A DNA stretch of 64,000 nt from Piezodorus guildinii (taxonomy: Eukaryota; Arthropoda; Insecta; Hemiptera; Pentatomidae). Shown here in pieces: positions 35,300 through 46,509 of the stretch. Positions within the stretch are counted from its first letter, which is position 1, and each line of letters starts with the position of its first letter. The DNA is taken from NCBI GenBank assembly GCA_023052935.1, contig CM041298.1:52031313-52095312 (forward strand), in the 5' to 3' direction. Under the pieces are notes generated by a model that was given only the letters and a program-made list of their open reading frames with translations, made no database searches and had not been told where the DNA came from. The translations under genes were made by a program, and so were the position numbers.

Positions 35300-38106
35300 A
35301 TGACTAATATCCTAACATCCTGTCACATCAATGCACAATCCCTTCTTGCCCACTATGATGAATTCCACCAGTATTTTCTAGAAAACTTTTATCATATTAT
35401 AGCAGTATCCGAAACCTGGCTAAAACCTTACATTCCTTCCTCTCAAGTATCCCTTACCAATTATTCCTTCCTTCGCCACGATAGATCTGATCGCAGGGGT
35501 GGGGTGTGGGGCTATATATACATGATAGTCTCGAGGCCAAAATCCTTCTCCAATCTCCATCTTATGATTATCCACATCTTGAATACCTATTCGTTGAAAT
35601 TGTATCCCATAAAACTCCTTTTCTATATATCCTGGTATACCGACCTCCTCATGTTCCATTCGATAACCTGTTTGAATCTTCCCTTGTCCAATGGGTCTCC
35701 AGTTATACTAATGTTATCATCTCTGGAGATTTTAATACCAATATGCTTGCGGAATCCTATGATAAATCTTTCCTAGTTGACCTAATCTATTCTATGAATC
35801 TTTATCTCGTTCCTTACTTTCCTACCCATCATACCCAATTCTCCGACACCTGGCTTGACCTTCACATTACTGACTCTCCTCTAAAGGTTCTTTCATCCTC
35901 CCAGCACCCGGTTCCGTTTCTTTCATCACACGATCTTATCCATATCGCTTACAACCTACCCGTGAAATCCTTCATTCCCAAAGTGATCTCTTATCGTAGT
36001 TTGGACCTCCTCTCTTACGAATCCCTTCAAACCGACCTGGAATCACTCCATTGGGATACTATATATTCCTCTAATTCCCTCGATCATATGATATCCACTC
36101 TTACCTCATACCTCAAAACCTTACTAGACCTTCATGCACCTTTGAAAACCCGAATGTTACGACGTCCTACCGCGCCTTGGTTAACTCATGACCTAAAAGA
36201 TATGATGAAAAAAAGAGAAGCAGCAAGAAGAAAATTTCGACGCACTCGTACGCCGTCTGATTACGAATATTTTAAACAACTTCGTAATAGAACCCAGGAC
36301 GCGGTTCGACGTGCTAAATCCCTCCACATCCATAACGCACTTTCCAATGCTCCTGATTCCAAATCCAAATGGAAAATTATCCGAAAATTATCTATCCTGA
36401 AACCCAATAGCCACATTCCTCTCTCTGTTTCTCCGGACAATCTCAACAATCATTTTATATCATTTGTTCCTGTTTCTTCTCCTGCCGCCGATAGTAACCA
36501 TCAGATTTTCAACCCAGAAAGCTTCTTCTTCTCCCACCTCTCCTATAGCGAAATACAAACAGCTATCCTTAAATCTCAGACCAATGATTATGGGCCCGAC
36601 AACATTCCCGTAAAACTAATAAAATCTTGTCTTCCCGTTCTAATACCAGTACTTTACCATATTTACAATTTTTCCTTTCAAAACTCCATATTTCCTAATT
36701 CGTGGAAAACTGCCTTAGTTCGTCCATTGAACAAAGTTCCAAATCCTACCTCACCTTCTGATTTCCGTCCTATTTCTCTCCTTTCTAATTTATCCAAACC
36801 CCTGGAACGCCTGGCACAAGTCCAGTTATCAAATTTTTTAGAAGAACGTTCCCTTATCAACCCTTTCCAATCCGGCTTCCGACCTGGTTATTCAACTCAA
36901 TCCGCCCTACTAAAAATAACTCAAGATCTCCAATCCGCCATAGAACACCAAAAACTAACCATCCTCATCCTTCTTGATTTCTCCAAAGCTTTCGATACAG
37001 TAGACCATAATATCCTTCTGGCCAAACTACGAAAAATACCTTTATCAAACAGTGCTCTTACCTGGTTCAAATCCTTCCTCTCTAACCGTTCACAGTATGT
37101 AGTGACCCCAGGTCAACCTCCTTCCAGAACTCTGCCTCTATCCTGTGGTGTGCCTCAGGGATCATCATTATCTCCTACACTATTTGCAGTTTATATTAAT
37201 GACCTTCCCCTCCAGATCAATCACTCCCAATACCATATCTATGCTGATGATTTCCAAATCTATCTATCCTTTCCTCCTTCCGACCTATTACTAGCCACGG
37301 AAAAGCTTCAAGAGGATCTGAATCGTATCAGCCATTGGGCAGCTGACAACAAGCTCAACTTAAATGCTGAGAAGACCAAGGCAATTGTAATAGGTTCCAA
37401 TCCCCTCCTCAAGGCCCTTCCATCGATTCCTACTCTGTTTCTGAATAACAATCCAATAAAATTCCATCAATCCGTTAAAAACCTCGGGGTCATCCTTGAT
37501 CAAAGCCTTTCCTGGAAAAATCATGTTTCCGAAATCTCCCGTCGAATATTCTCCACCTTAAAACTTCTGAATTACCTACGTCCTCTCCTTCCAATCGAAA
37601 CCCGTAAGCTGTTGGTTAGCTCCTTAATATTTCCCCACTTTGACTACTGTTGTACGGTGTATGGGGGTGTCTCTGGAGATCTCGAGGCAAAACTAAAACG
37701 AATGTTTAATTGCTTTATACGTTTCATCTTTGGGATATCTAGAGACACCTCTATCACCCGATTTTACGAAGAGTTGAAGTGGCTTTATCCTTCTTTCCGC
37801 CGTAAGTATTTCCTAGCATCCTTCCTCTACCAGGTTATCCAATCCCAGTGTCCGTCTTACATCTTTGATCTCCTTAAATTCAAATCCTCTGTTCGTTCCC
37901 GTGACACCCGCTCGCGGCCTTCTGACCTGTATATGGCGTCCCATAGATCCACTGCTTTCGATAAATCATTCTTAATCCGATCCGCATCCTTATGGAACTC
38001 CATTCCCTCTAATATCCGGAACTCCCAAACTCTCTCAACATTTAAAGCCCGTATATTTAGCCATTTCCTATCAATACAATTCCCAAACAATCCCAGTAAA
38101 TGCTAA
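35300..38106 (+). pseudogene. LINE ORF2: APE-type endonuclease plus reverse transcriptase, one frameshift
   Basis: Translation would start at ATG 35300 (MTNILTSCHINAQSL). The endonuclease reads AVSETWLKP, then in the G-run at 35497-35504 the frame shifts. The rest continues in the frame open from 35506 to the TGA/TAA side at 38106 (866 codons). Endonuclease motifs continue with YRPPH, SGDFNTN and LSSHDLI. The canonical SDH triad is SSH here, a likely catalytic loss. RT follows: FRPISLLSNLSKPLER at about codon 419, LLDFSKAFDTVDHNILL at about 489, CGVPQGSSLSPTLF, YADD at about 578, then the CR1-type C-terminus (SASLWNSIPSNIR). No RNase H is seen. Apart from one missing G the coding region is whole, so the copy is young but inactive as it stands. 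Confidence 0.88.
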
Positions 38107-38899
38107 TTTCAGGGAAGATCAAGCAGACAGATACATTTATTTATTAGTCAATTTTCATTTTCTCGTTTCCATTAACAGAAAATATTATTTAAAGTTTTTC
38201 TTTAATCTTTAAAAAGACGTAAGATTGAATTATTTTACAAACACTCAGAAGAATTTGTAATTTCTTTTCTTTTTTTAATTTAATTTAGAACTGTAAACAT
38301 ATAGTTTTTTTTTTATTATTATTATTTATTTTTTTGTTCTTATGTTTACATACATTGAATAATTGTTAATTTTTTTTCTTCTTATATTTCATTTTAAGAC
38401 TGTATGTATATGGATATATATATATGTGTGTGTATGTGTGTGTGTGTATATATATGTATATGTGTGTGTATGTATATGTGTACATGAGTATGTGTGTGTA
38501 TGTATAAATACATGTAATATTTTGTTCTTTTTAAATCTTATTATATATTTTTTGTTCTTACGTTAATATACATTGAAGAATAGTAATTTTCTTTTCTCCG
38601 TATATTTTATTTTGAAATATAAAAAGAAATTAGTTCTTTTTTTTTTTTTTTATTGTTCTCATGTTAACATACATTTATTTCTCTTGTTTGTGCATTTTTA
38701 TTAGAATTTATCTTTTATTTATTTTCTTTGTTCTGGTTATCAGTTCAATTCTATTGTTTTCAATTATTGTATTATACTCTAAGACTATAGTCTTAAGTCC
38801 ACTTTATGTTTCCTGCTGTATTATTCTAAAGGGACTTGTCCCAGAATAAATAAAGAATTATTATTATTATTATTATTTATTTACCCACCTCCTCAAAAA

Positions 38900-39122
38900 A
38901 TCAATCTCCATCAAATGTAATATATCTTGACTTGATAATACACAACTGAATTCATTCGAAGTTGTCATATGTTTTTATTTGTATCTTTTATTTATTTTTA
39001 ATGTATATAATTTATTATATGACCAGATAATCATGTAATAAATTAAACCAGACAAATTGTAATTCTTCTGATCATTGTACATTATTCTGAGGGGACAAAA
39101 TGTCTCAGAATAAAAATTACTC
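38900..39122 (+). mobile_element. Second CR1-like LINE 3' end
   Basis: The block 'tgtacattattctgagggga' with 'tgtctcagaataaaaa' parallels the end of the neighbouring LINE ('attattctaaagggacttgt' with 'cccagaataaataaag'), but with clear differences. This is the tail of a related element directly downstream. No coding part is retained. Confidence 0.6.
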
Positions 39123-39189
39123 ATCAACTTTATTCATTTCATTCATAAACTATCTATGAGCAACAAATCTCCGAGTAATCACGTTAACT

Positions 39190-39370
39190 GTTATCCATAT
39201 AATTCAGCCTTGGGTAGACCGTGGTTTTGGAAAATCCTCCTGTTCCTTACCCAGCTTCTATAAAATGGAAACTCGAAAATCGGAGTGATTTGACCAAATT
39301 ATCTACTTGTTTAGTTGTTGGCATAGAACCAAAACGGTCCTTTCTGAGTTCTGGACCTAACCTTTCAATT
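39190..39370 (+). mobile_element. SINE-A, diverged copy
   Basis: The blocks 'cttacccagcttctataaaa' with 'tggaaactcgaaaatcgg' and 'gtgatttgaccaaa' follow the SINE-A body at 14620-14700 and 63820-63880. The head is not recognisable. Confidence 0.55.
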
Positions 39371-39849
39371 GCATTTGACATAAGTATCAAGATTATATAG
39401 CCTATATTTTTTTTTAATTTGTTTCTTTTATATATTTTGTTAATATCATCAACTATGAATATTATATTTTATTAATCTATATTTGAACCATTCTTAGGCG
39501 TGTCACTCCGATACAAGCAATTGGTGAGTCTGATAAGTATATATTTATACTGAAAAATTATCATAAAAATAAAATATTATGTTTATTATATTTCGAGCAA
39601 TTTTTACATACTTCGTAAATATGGTACATCTGAAAAAATAAGGTCTATTTAATTCGTTCGGTAAGACTAAAAGAGCGTTATTTTTTTGGGAGGGGAGAGG
39701 AACAAAAATAAATAAATAATTTTTCAATTTCATTAACTGATTTCCCGATATGGAAATGAAAATATTAAATATGGAGATCTGAAAGAGTGAATATCATGAT
39801 TCATTAAGTTACTTAAGTTAAGTTCCTTCGTTAGTAGCTTATCTTGGGT

Positions 39850-40210
39850 ACTTACACGGAGGTTGTAGATTACTTAGCCACAGTGGCAGCGCAGTAACAA
39901 TCAGGAGCCGCTGGACGTGACAAGAATTGATACCGACCTTCCCATTGGCCGTGGTAGCAAGGAATATAAATAAAAGCAAGGCGCTAATTGGAGGGAATTT
40001 ATCAAAAGTCGGTATATGATTAGTTGCCCGTCGGGTAGGCGTGGTCCGTCACTTTGGAACATTTCAATTTGCTAGGCATATGATCTATGAGTCTATCGTG
40101 CGCCTCCGATTTAGGTACCATCACTCACTCGGACTCTAATGTCCACTAATTGGTCCTTAGGATTATATTATTAAGGACCTCTTTATCCTTCTAGGACCCC
40201 TCCCTTCTGA
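39850..40210. other. G+C-rich island, possible regulatory element
   Basis: Single-copy sequence of balanced composition ('cagtggcagcgcagtaacaa', 'aggagccgctggacgtgaca', 'gcccgtcgggtaggcgtggt') with embedded homeodomain-like words 'gcgctaattggag' and 'ccactaattggtcc'. No protein-like frame is present. Confidence 0.35.
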
Positions 40211-40308
40211 AAGCTCTAGATGTTATCAGGAATTTTACATACAGAAAAACATTTCTGTTGATATTTAATTATATTACTTGTATTTACCTAAAAATATATT
40301 ATATATTT

Positions 40309-40691
40309 GAGGAAAGTATAAAGATCGTAAACATTTTCAAATTCGAGGTTTCAAAGGAAATACACGTTTTAAGGTCGCCTGAGTCCCGCAAAAACCTTTG
40401 TTGTAATTTTAGCATGAAAACAATGCCTAATAAATTTAATTTTGTAGATTTGCTAAAATCAACCATTTCGTATTATTATCATTGATAAAAAAGTGATAAA
40501 TATATAAGTTGAACGAATTCGATAACCAACTAAAGGATACAAAATCAAACATATCTTTATAGTTTTTACTTTCACTTACTATATATAGTAAGGGGAAGTA
40601 TTGCGATCGTGAAAATTTTCGAATTCCAGTTTTCAACGGAAATACACGTTTTAGGGTCCCCTGAGTCCAAATAACCAAGTCCCGCAAAAAG

Positions 40692-40737
<46 letters not shown>

Positions 40738-41800
40738 TAACTCCCGGCGGAAACGGTAAGTCCTATGAAACTGAAATTTCATATTTTAGACAACTATACG
40801 CCCGAGACGTGACAACACTTTTTTCATCAAAATGAGCCTACCAGAAGAGGCACTTTATAACATGCATTTTGCACCTTTTTTCGATTTTCTCAAAAACGGT
40901 TCCGACGATTTTGATTAAACTCGCTATATCGATGTAAAATTTAATGGGCTTTAATATCATGTAGGTTTTATTAAGATAAAAATGGTCTGACAGGGCTTAA
41001 ATGCCGATATTTTAAATGTTCTTCCCCTAAAGTACCTTTAATTTTGTAGATTCAATAATAATAACAAGATTATCTTGTTAACGCTGATGAAAAACTGGTA
41101 AATATATAAATTGAATAAATTCGATACCCAACTAAAGGAGAAAACAGAAAAAATATTTTTTTAATGCAATTTTTCGTTTTTGAACGTAAGAGCAGTAATA
41201 TACATGTATGATATACCGTTGGAAAGCTAAAGATTTTAGAAAAATTATCATCTCATACACAAGCTTTTAAAAGTTAATAGAGAGTGATGAAATGAACATA
41301 AAACTAACTGATTATTTTAGATAATAATATAATAGATTTTTAAATCAAACTCATGTTTCTATAGAAATTTAATTTAATTAATTGCTTAATAATTTCACGT
41401 ATTTTTATCTCTAACTGTATTTGAAAATTCTTTCATTGATTTTAAAAATGGAGGTATGTGAAAGTCGTGTGTTGCTCGCACCAGATTTTTTTTTTTTTCG
41501 AACGCAAGAATGGTAATATAGATGTATAATATACCGTTAGAAAGTTAAAGATTTCAGATAAAATTTTATCTTGTATTTGCTGAAGGTAATATAAAGTGAC
41601 GAATAGAGCATAAACATTGGTGATTTTTATACGTGATAATTTGATAACCTTATATTATTTAATGTAAAACATGTTTCCAACGAAACAGAAACTATTTTTT
41701 CAAACTTTTCTTTATCTCTAACTTTATTTAAAAGTTCTAAAATTGATTTTAACAACGGTGGTAAGTTAAAGTCATGTGTTTGCGCCACCAACATTATTTT
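40309..41800 (-). mobile_element. Old Helitron-like copy H4, split by a younger relative
   Basis: The left part (40309-40562) matches H2 blocks in order but diverged ('gaggaaagtataaagatcgt', 'aaatacacgttttaaggtcg', 'accaactaaaggatac'). The right part (about 41490-41800) continues from the corresponding point ('aatataccgttagaaagtta', 'ttctaaaattgattttaaca', 'ggtaagttaaagtcatgtgt') and ends at the expected terminus. Between them sits the intact copy H3. This is a nested insertion that dates H4 as older than H3. Confidence 0.75.
40563..41485 (-). mobile_element. Helitron-like (HINE-type) element, young copy H3
   Basis: It has ACTTTCACTTAC at 40568-40579, the palindrome CTTACTATATATAGTAAG, and a TG run at about 40692-40737. 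The body is nearly identical to H2, and the right subterminal repeat has one mismatch (GTATGTGAAAGT, 41454-41465). Its right edge is (reverse complement) GCACCAGA at 41485. It is inserted in a T-rich site within H4. Confidence 0.75.
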
Positions 41801-41929
41801 ACTAACTTTTACTTGAAAGTTCATCTAAATCATCTATTTCATGTCATATCCAATTCTTCTTAAAATTTTTAACCCCCCCATAACTTTGTAAATAATAAAA
41901 GCATCCATAACGATGTAAATGTTCCATGC

Positions 41930-42229
41930 TTATTTAGCCCTTACACGATTATCTATATTCGCACTCTGAACCATTAGTTTCAAAACTTGCTTCCTATTTC
42001 AGCTTTCATAATCCTCCGATGCATCAGAATAGAAGACGGCAACTAGACCTTATATCGTGCTATTGGAGTGCTAATTATGGGCATTGCCCTCAGCATTTAA
42101 GGAAATAACGTAGATGAAGAAGTAATTGTTTTTATTATTGACTACATATTTATTAACTACAAAGGCCTAATTTTCTTTATTGACCGGACTTCTCTAGTTA
42201 CAAGATGTAAACATCAAATAAATAAATAA
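41930..42229 (+). mobile_element. Old Jockey-type LINE 3' end (J-B-like)
   Basis: 'ctctgaaccattagtttcaa', 'aatcctccgatgcatcagaa', 'tagaagacggcaactagacc' and 'ggagtgctaattatggg' match, in order, the tail at window positions 30-150. The copy ends with AAATAAATAAATAAAT at 42215-42230. It is heavily diverged and the C-terminal codons are broken. Confidence 0.6.
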
Positions 42230-42299
42230 ATCCAAATGAGAAATTCGTTAGCCTGAGAAACTAAAGCTCTCAGCAATAAGTGACCAATTTTCGAATAAT

Positions 42300-42620
42300 T
42301 TGCGAGGTCCGTGGACTTGTGTTCTCAATTAATGACCATCCTTAGATGCTATTGACGGACGTTGCTGATTGACAGGGAGAGAGGAAGCGCTGGTTAAACC
42401 TGTTTGTACGTTTTTAATTGGTTCCGTGTAATGTCGAGCTAAGTGGCGCGTCGTTTCGCGAGCGGCACAGCGCCAAGCCGAGCATGTTAAATGGCCTGCC
42501 TGTGTCATACTTAAGAAGAAGTCCCTCATTACGGGCATTCTACGTGTACCGTTTCAGAGGATTAACGAGCTGTTTCCAGTTCGCTTCTGTCTCCATCAGA
42601 ACTCGAGGTGCAACTTGATG
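42300..42620. other. G+C-rich island, possible regulatory element
   Basis: 'gctaagtggcgcgtcgtttc' and 'agcggcacagcgccaagccg' stand out from AT-rich flanks. Overlapping short frames exist on both strands, as expected from composition, and neither reads like a known protein. Single copy. Confidence 0.35.
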
Positions 42621-42814
42621 GATTCTAATCGTTTGACTTGTACAATTTGAACAGCAAAACTATTCGTAACTACGATGGAATTTGAATATCATTGGAATAT
42701 TCTAATAACCAGATGTCAAGTCTCTCAAATAACCGAAAAAAGACAATTTCGTTCCTTCTATGCCACAAGGCTCAGCAATATTGCAGGGCACAACCATATA
42801 CCGCTCATGATAAT

Positions 42815-43480
42815 ATTACCTGGATAGATTTCCTCTTAGGTATATTTCCCCCACTAAGTTACGTCCTCCAGGTGTGCCTCCTCGTTTTCATCTTTGCCTT
42901 CCTTGTCGTCGTTCAGGAACATGTACAGTCTTTTCGATGTTAAAATAAAGGGGCCAAACACCAACCTAGGGAAACCGGGCCAAACGGTTTAAGCGCCTTA
43001 GATGATTATCTTTTGTTGTCTTATTTCCAGAACTTTGCAACTGAGGGACAGGAAGATCTAACTCTTAATCTAGCGCGGCTTATAGCTGAAACCCCTGTGA
43101 TAGGTATTGAACTAAGAGAGTAGTATTCCGGAGGATTGTGCTGCTTATAAAATCTTTCCTGAATAGATTTCCCCTTCGGTATATTTCCTCCATTAATTTA
43201 CGACCTTGCCTACAGGCTTTATTATTTTCTTTTTCGCTATCATTGGTTGTCAATATTTCCAGTCTTTTCTATGTTAAAATAAATAACCTAAACACTAACC
43301 TAAGGAAACCTGTTACCGAGGTTTTCCTCAGCAGTTCGTGCCTCGATGTCTTGAGGCGGCTTAGTTGATGGTTATATGTGCATTTTTATCCAGAACTTTG
43401 CAACTATGGTGTAGGGATTTTAACTCTTAGTCTGACACTGCTTATCTCTGAAACCTCAGTAGTACGGGAGAATTGTATTC
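42815..43480. repeat. Diverged tandem duplication, unit about 340-360 bp
   Basis: Unit 1 (about 42820-43100) and unit 2 (about 43158-43460) share blocks in the same order. These are 'tagatttcc...ggtatatttcc', 'cagtctttt(c/t)gatgttaaaataaa' (mid-unit), 'accaacctagggaaacc'/'actaacctaaggaaacc', 'ccagaactttgcaact' and 'taactcttaatctagc'/'taactcttagtctgac'. Spacing grows from about 338 to 362 bp, so indels accumulated. Neither unit resembles a transposon end or a protein. It may be an old local duplication of unique sequence. Confidence 0.75.
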
Positions 43481-43679
43481 GCGTTTGACCTTTATTTCTT
43501 CTCTTAAATATCGTAAGATTTAGTCGTATTCAGGAGTGAGAGGCAATATGGGATTGTCGTACCCTCTTCGAAAACAACAAAAAAATCAGCTAATCCTAGC
43601 AGAATATTGTTTAAAATATTTTTTTAATGAAACAAAGTACGTTCTATTGAAATTTTCTATTTAATAAAACATAGCTACT

Positions 43680-43750
43680 ACCGTCATGCCTCACAACATC
43701 CGTCGTAGGTTGAAAAGAAGTTGGATGAGGGACCTTCTGTTAATAATAGG
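43680..43750 (+). mobile_element. Jockey-type LINE C-terminal relic
   Basis: A frame reads MPHNIRRRLKRSWMRDLL, the same motif that ends the satellite monomers and the J-A ORF2. Only about 60 bp are recognisable. Its closeness to the satellite version (RRRLKRSW) suggests it derives from the same LINE subfamily that seeded the satellite. Confidence 0.6.
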
Positions 43751-44329
43751 AAATATGAATCAAGCCAGGAAGGGATGCCGCTGAGTATTACTCTATCCAT
43801 CATACTCTACCAGGATGATTGACCACAGGATCAAAACTAGCCTATCGCGTTTACTGGCTGTCTATGAAGTTGACTGGTGTGACTAAAAAACATTAATGTT
43901 AAAAAAAAATATTGCATAGCACCATGGACTCGTTTATCTTTTATATTCAGAGCGTTTAGAGCATGTCCCTCTTCTTTTATGAACTATATACTTCCTTTTT
44001 GCTACTTTCCTCTTATTATAAATAATAGTTGGATAATTGCTACGAATGCTAAGAAATGGCATTTCTGTATACCAGTTTCTATAATATTTACAACCATTAA
44101 GTACTTCAGTCATTGTCTGATTTTACGGTGATTCCAACTGCACTGATAGAAATAATTATGAACAGCGAAAGGGAGACAAATAAATGGTTATCTAAATATT
44201 CCCTTTTCTTAAATTACCGATACGACAAGCCTAATTAGCGATAGTCTAAAGATGAGGAGAAATGTTTAATTAATTATACGTTAAATACTATTTGACTAAT
44301 ATGTTAATGTAAGCCTAGGGCAGCAATTA

Positions 44330-44560
44330 GGTTGAATTAACATTTTCTTCAACTGCTTCTAGCGGACTCCATAAAAATGGAGGTCGAAAGAAATTGGGTC
44401 GCTAAGTGCTATTAAAGCAGATTGGATCTCAAAGCTGATAAGTTGACTGATCCTGCGGCTTTGGTCCAGTTTGTGGGTCGGCTTCTTCAGGGCTGCCGTG
44501 TCCTTCCGAAGAGTCTTCGCCTCTCGTCGTTTCGATTAAGGTCGCAGAGTGAAATCGACT
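44330..44560. other. G+C-rich island, possible regulatory element
   Basis: 'tcctgcggctttggtccagt', 'ggctgccgtgtccttccga' and 'cgcctctcgtcgtttcg' stand out. Single copy, with no protein-like frame. Confidence 0.3.
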
Positions 44561-44775
44561 TGTGGATCAGAAAATGAGGAGTATGCAAATGATCAATATG
44601 AATCTGAAATGATATGGCTTATAATGAAGCTAAATAGGTAATAATTTGAAAGTATGTTAGCTTTTGGTGTGATAGAGAACATTTATAAACAACTGGATCT
44701 TAATTTAAACAAAAAACTAGTTTCAGAGTGAAATAAAAGATAGTGGTAAGGCTGCCTGAGAAATGTCATCCTATA

Positions 44776-45442
44776 CAGGGTGTTTTGTAATTGCACGGCA
44801 CTATTTTAGATTGATAATGTGATCACTAACACAAAATAAGAATAAAATTTCATATTAACATATATCTTTAACTAATTTATTAAACAGATACCAAAGGTTA
44901 AAGATTTATTATTTATTTATAACGTTAAGACTGACTGTACAAACGTTTTTAATACTAATTAACAGGTTTTAATTACCCGATAAACAATCGAACGATAAGC
45001 AATGACTGTTTGTCTAGTTCTGAGTGTTTTAGTGTATCATCGCTATATTTACCACCATTCATCTAGTTTTGTGTGTTTTAGTGTGAGTGAATACTGCTAC
45101 AGTTCAATTTAAAATTATCATGGGAGATACCATAAATTTATTCACTTTTGCAGACACAAACAGACATGCTTTTAACTGATCGTGGAAGCCGCAGTAACTA
45201 TCAAGCACCATCCTGATGCTATACCAAGAGCCAGAGAACCATGGATTCGTCGTACTGAATGTGGCATTCAACAAAGCGGAGAGTTACTCTAAATGTTGTA
45301 ATAACAATAAATAATAAATATTTAACCATTGATATCTGTTTAATAAATGAGTTCGAGATACATGTTAATATGGAATTTTTAATTTATTTTGTGTTAATAA
45401 ATTCATACGTAAAATAGTGCCCTCCAATTATGAATAACTCTG
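44776..45442. mobile_element. mariner/Tc1-like element with long inverted ends, internally deleted
   Basis: The left end CAGGGTG (44776) and right end (reverse complement) CAGAGTT (45442) are each flanked by TA. The ends are long inverted repeats of about 150 bp. Left 'taacacaaaataagaataaa' through 'acagataccaaaggttaaag' recurs complemented as 'taacacaaaataaattaaaa' through 'acagatatcaatggttaaat' on the right. The centre (about 45120-45290) retains a broken helix-turn-helix-like segment reading ...EAAVTIKHHPDAIPRARE then WIRR and a GEL end. This resembles the N-terminal domain found ahead of some mariner/Tc3-type transposases. The DDE catalytic part is missing, so it cannot move itself. Confidence 0.75.
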
Positions 45443-45449
45443 TATAATA

Positions 45450-46464
45450 GATCAATTAATACATAATAAGGTTATTCTATCCATTAGAATAATTAATAAT
45501 TGAAACGATGGTTTCGAAAAAGTACTAAAGGACATTTTTTATTAGAGCCACTTATAATTTGTTGGCCATGATATCATAATATTGATAGACTATTCACGTA
45601 TTATCGAAAACAAAACTTTGTAAATAATTATTAGTATTTTTTTAGAAAACAAAAAAAAATTAAAATTATTGCAACAACAAATATAAAAGGATTTAAAATA
45701 TTATAATTAATTTTATGAACATTTCTGGTAAAACTTTCATTATATTACTCCAAATATACAACATGTCGGTTTTATATCTATATTTTATCCTAATTATATG
45801 ATAATAATATCAATATTGTGATCATAAACTAAATATCGATGTTATTTTATCTAATTCCATTCATACGTTCTGTAACTATAAATGTTGTTAATATTAAATT
45901 TTATGGAAGAGATGATTTCACAATGTTTTACTTATTTGTTTACAAGATATATTAATTTAATAGATAAGTGATGATATTTTAAAATAGCTACCGAATACAT
46001 AATTGCCGCGTTTCCCGTCAACTTAATAACCGAAGTTAGAGTAAGTGAAATAATTACTTATAATGAGTTAGTCCCGGGGTGCAGGGGTGGCTTTGAACTC
46101 TGGCATTAATCTCTTTCCCTTACCCCCTTAGTCTAGAAAACTCTAGTATAGCTTAAAAAGGTGAGATAGGGATTTTTTTTTTAAATTTATTTAACAACAA
46201 GTAATATACAAATGGCTTTGGGCATACATTGTAACATTGATGATCTTTACGAAAAACCTCCACCAGGATTCTTTTGAATTCGTGAGTGAAGAAACCTCCC
46301 AGTGAAGGCACTCCTGGCGTGGAAGATCTCTGCTAAAGAAGTAGGTCTCTGCTCCAGAGGCGTGGTGGAGTTTTGTGGTAGAGATAGGGATTAACAAAAA
46401 AAAAAAAAAAAAAAAAAAAAACTTATAGAATATGTTTCCTTTCAAGCACGTGGTTAATTTTCAA

Positions 46465-46500
<36 letters not shown>
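45450..46500. other. AT-rich DNA, unassigned
   Basis: AT-rich. A short mixed block at about 46200-46390 has a minus-strand frame without recognisable similarity, next to a 25-bp A-run. The (AT)n run lies at 46468-46506. Confidence 0.4.

Positions 46501-46507
<7 letters not shown>

Positions 46508-46509
<2 letters not shown>

Larger units (their letters stand above)
33376..38878 (+). mobile_element. Near full-length CR1-like LINE retrotransposon
   Basis: The element carries an approximately 590-bp 5' region, ORF1 (33964-34881), a 418-bp inter-ORF spacer, ORF2 (35300-38106, one frameshift) and an approximately 770-bp 3' UTR with a TG/TA-rich patch at 38410-38520. It ends '...cagaataaataaagaa' plus a (TTA)n repeat at 38860-38878. 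The PHD-type ORF1 and the DFSKAFDTVDHNILL/WNSIPSNIR ORF2 landmarks fit the CR1 supergroup. Ending in a short repeat and not poly-A also fits. The 5' boundary is placed just after an A-run and is uncertain. Related 3' ends occur at 38900-39120 and 46508-47110(-). Confidence 0.8.

Noticed and set aside
38363..38849. Small plus-strand frames after LINE ORF2
   Set aside because: Low-complexity V/C/Y/I-rich translation of the TG/TA-rich 3' UTR.
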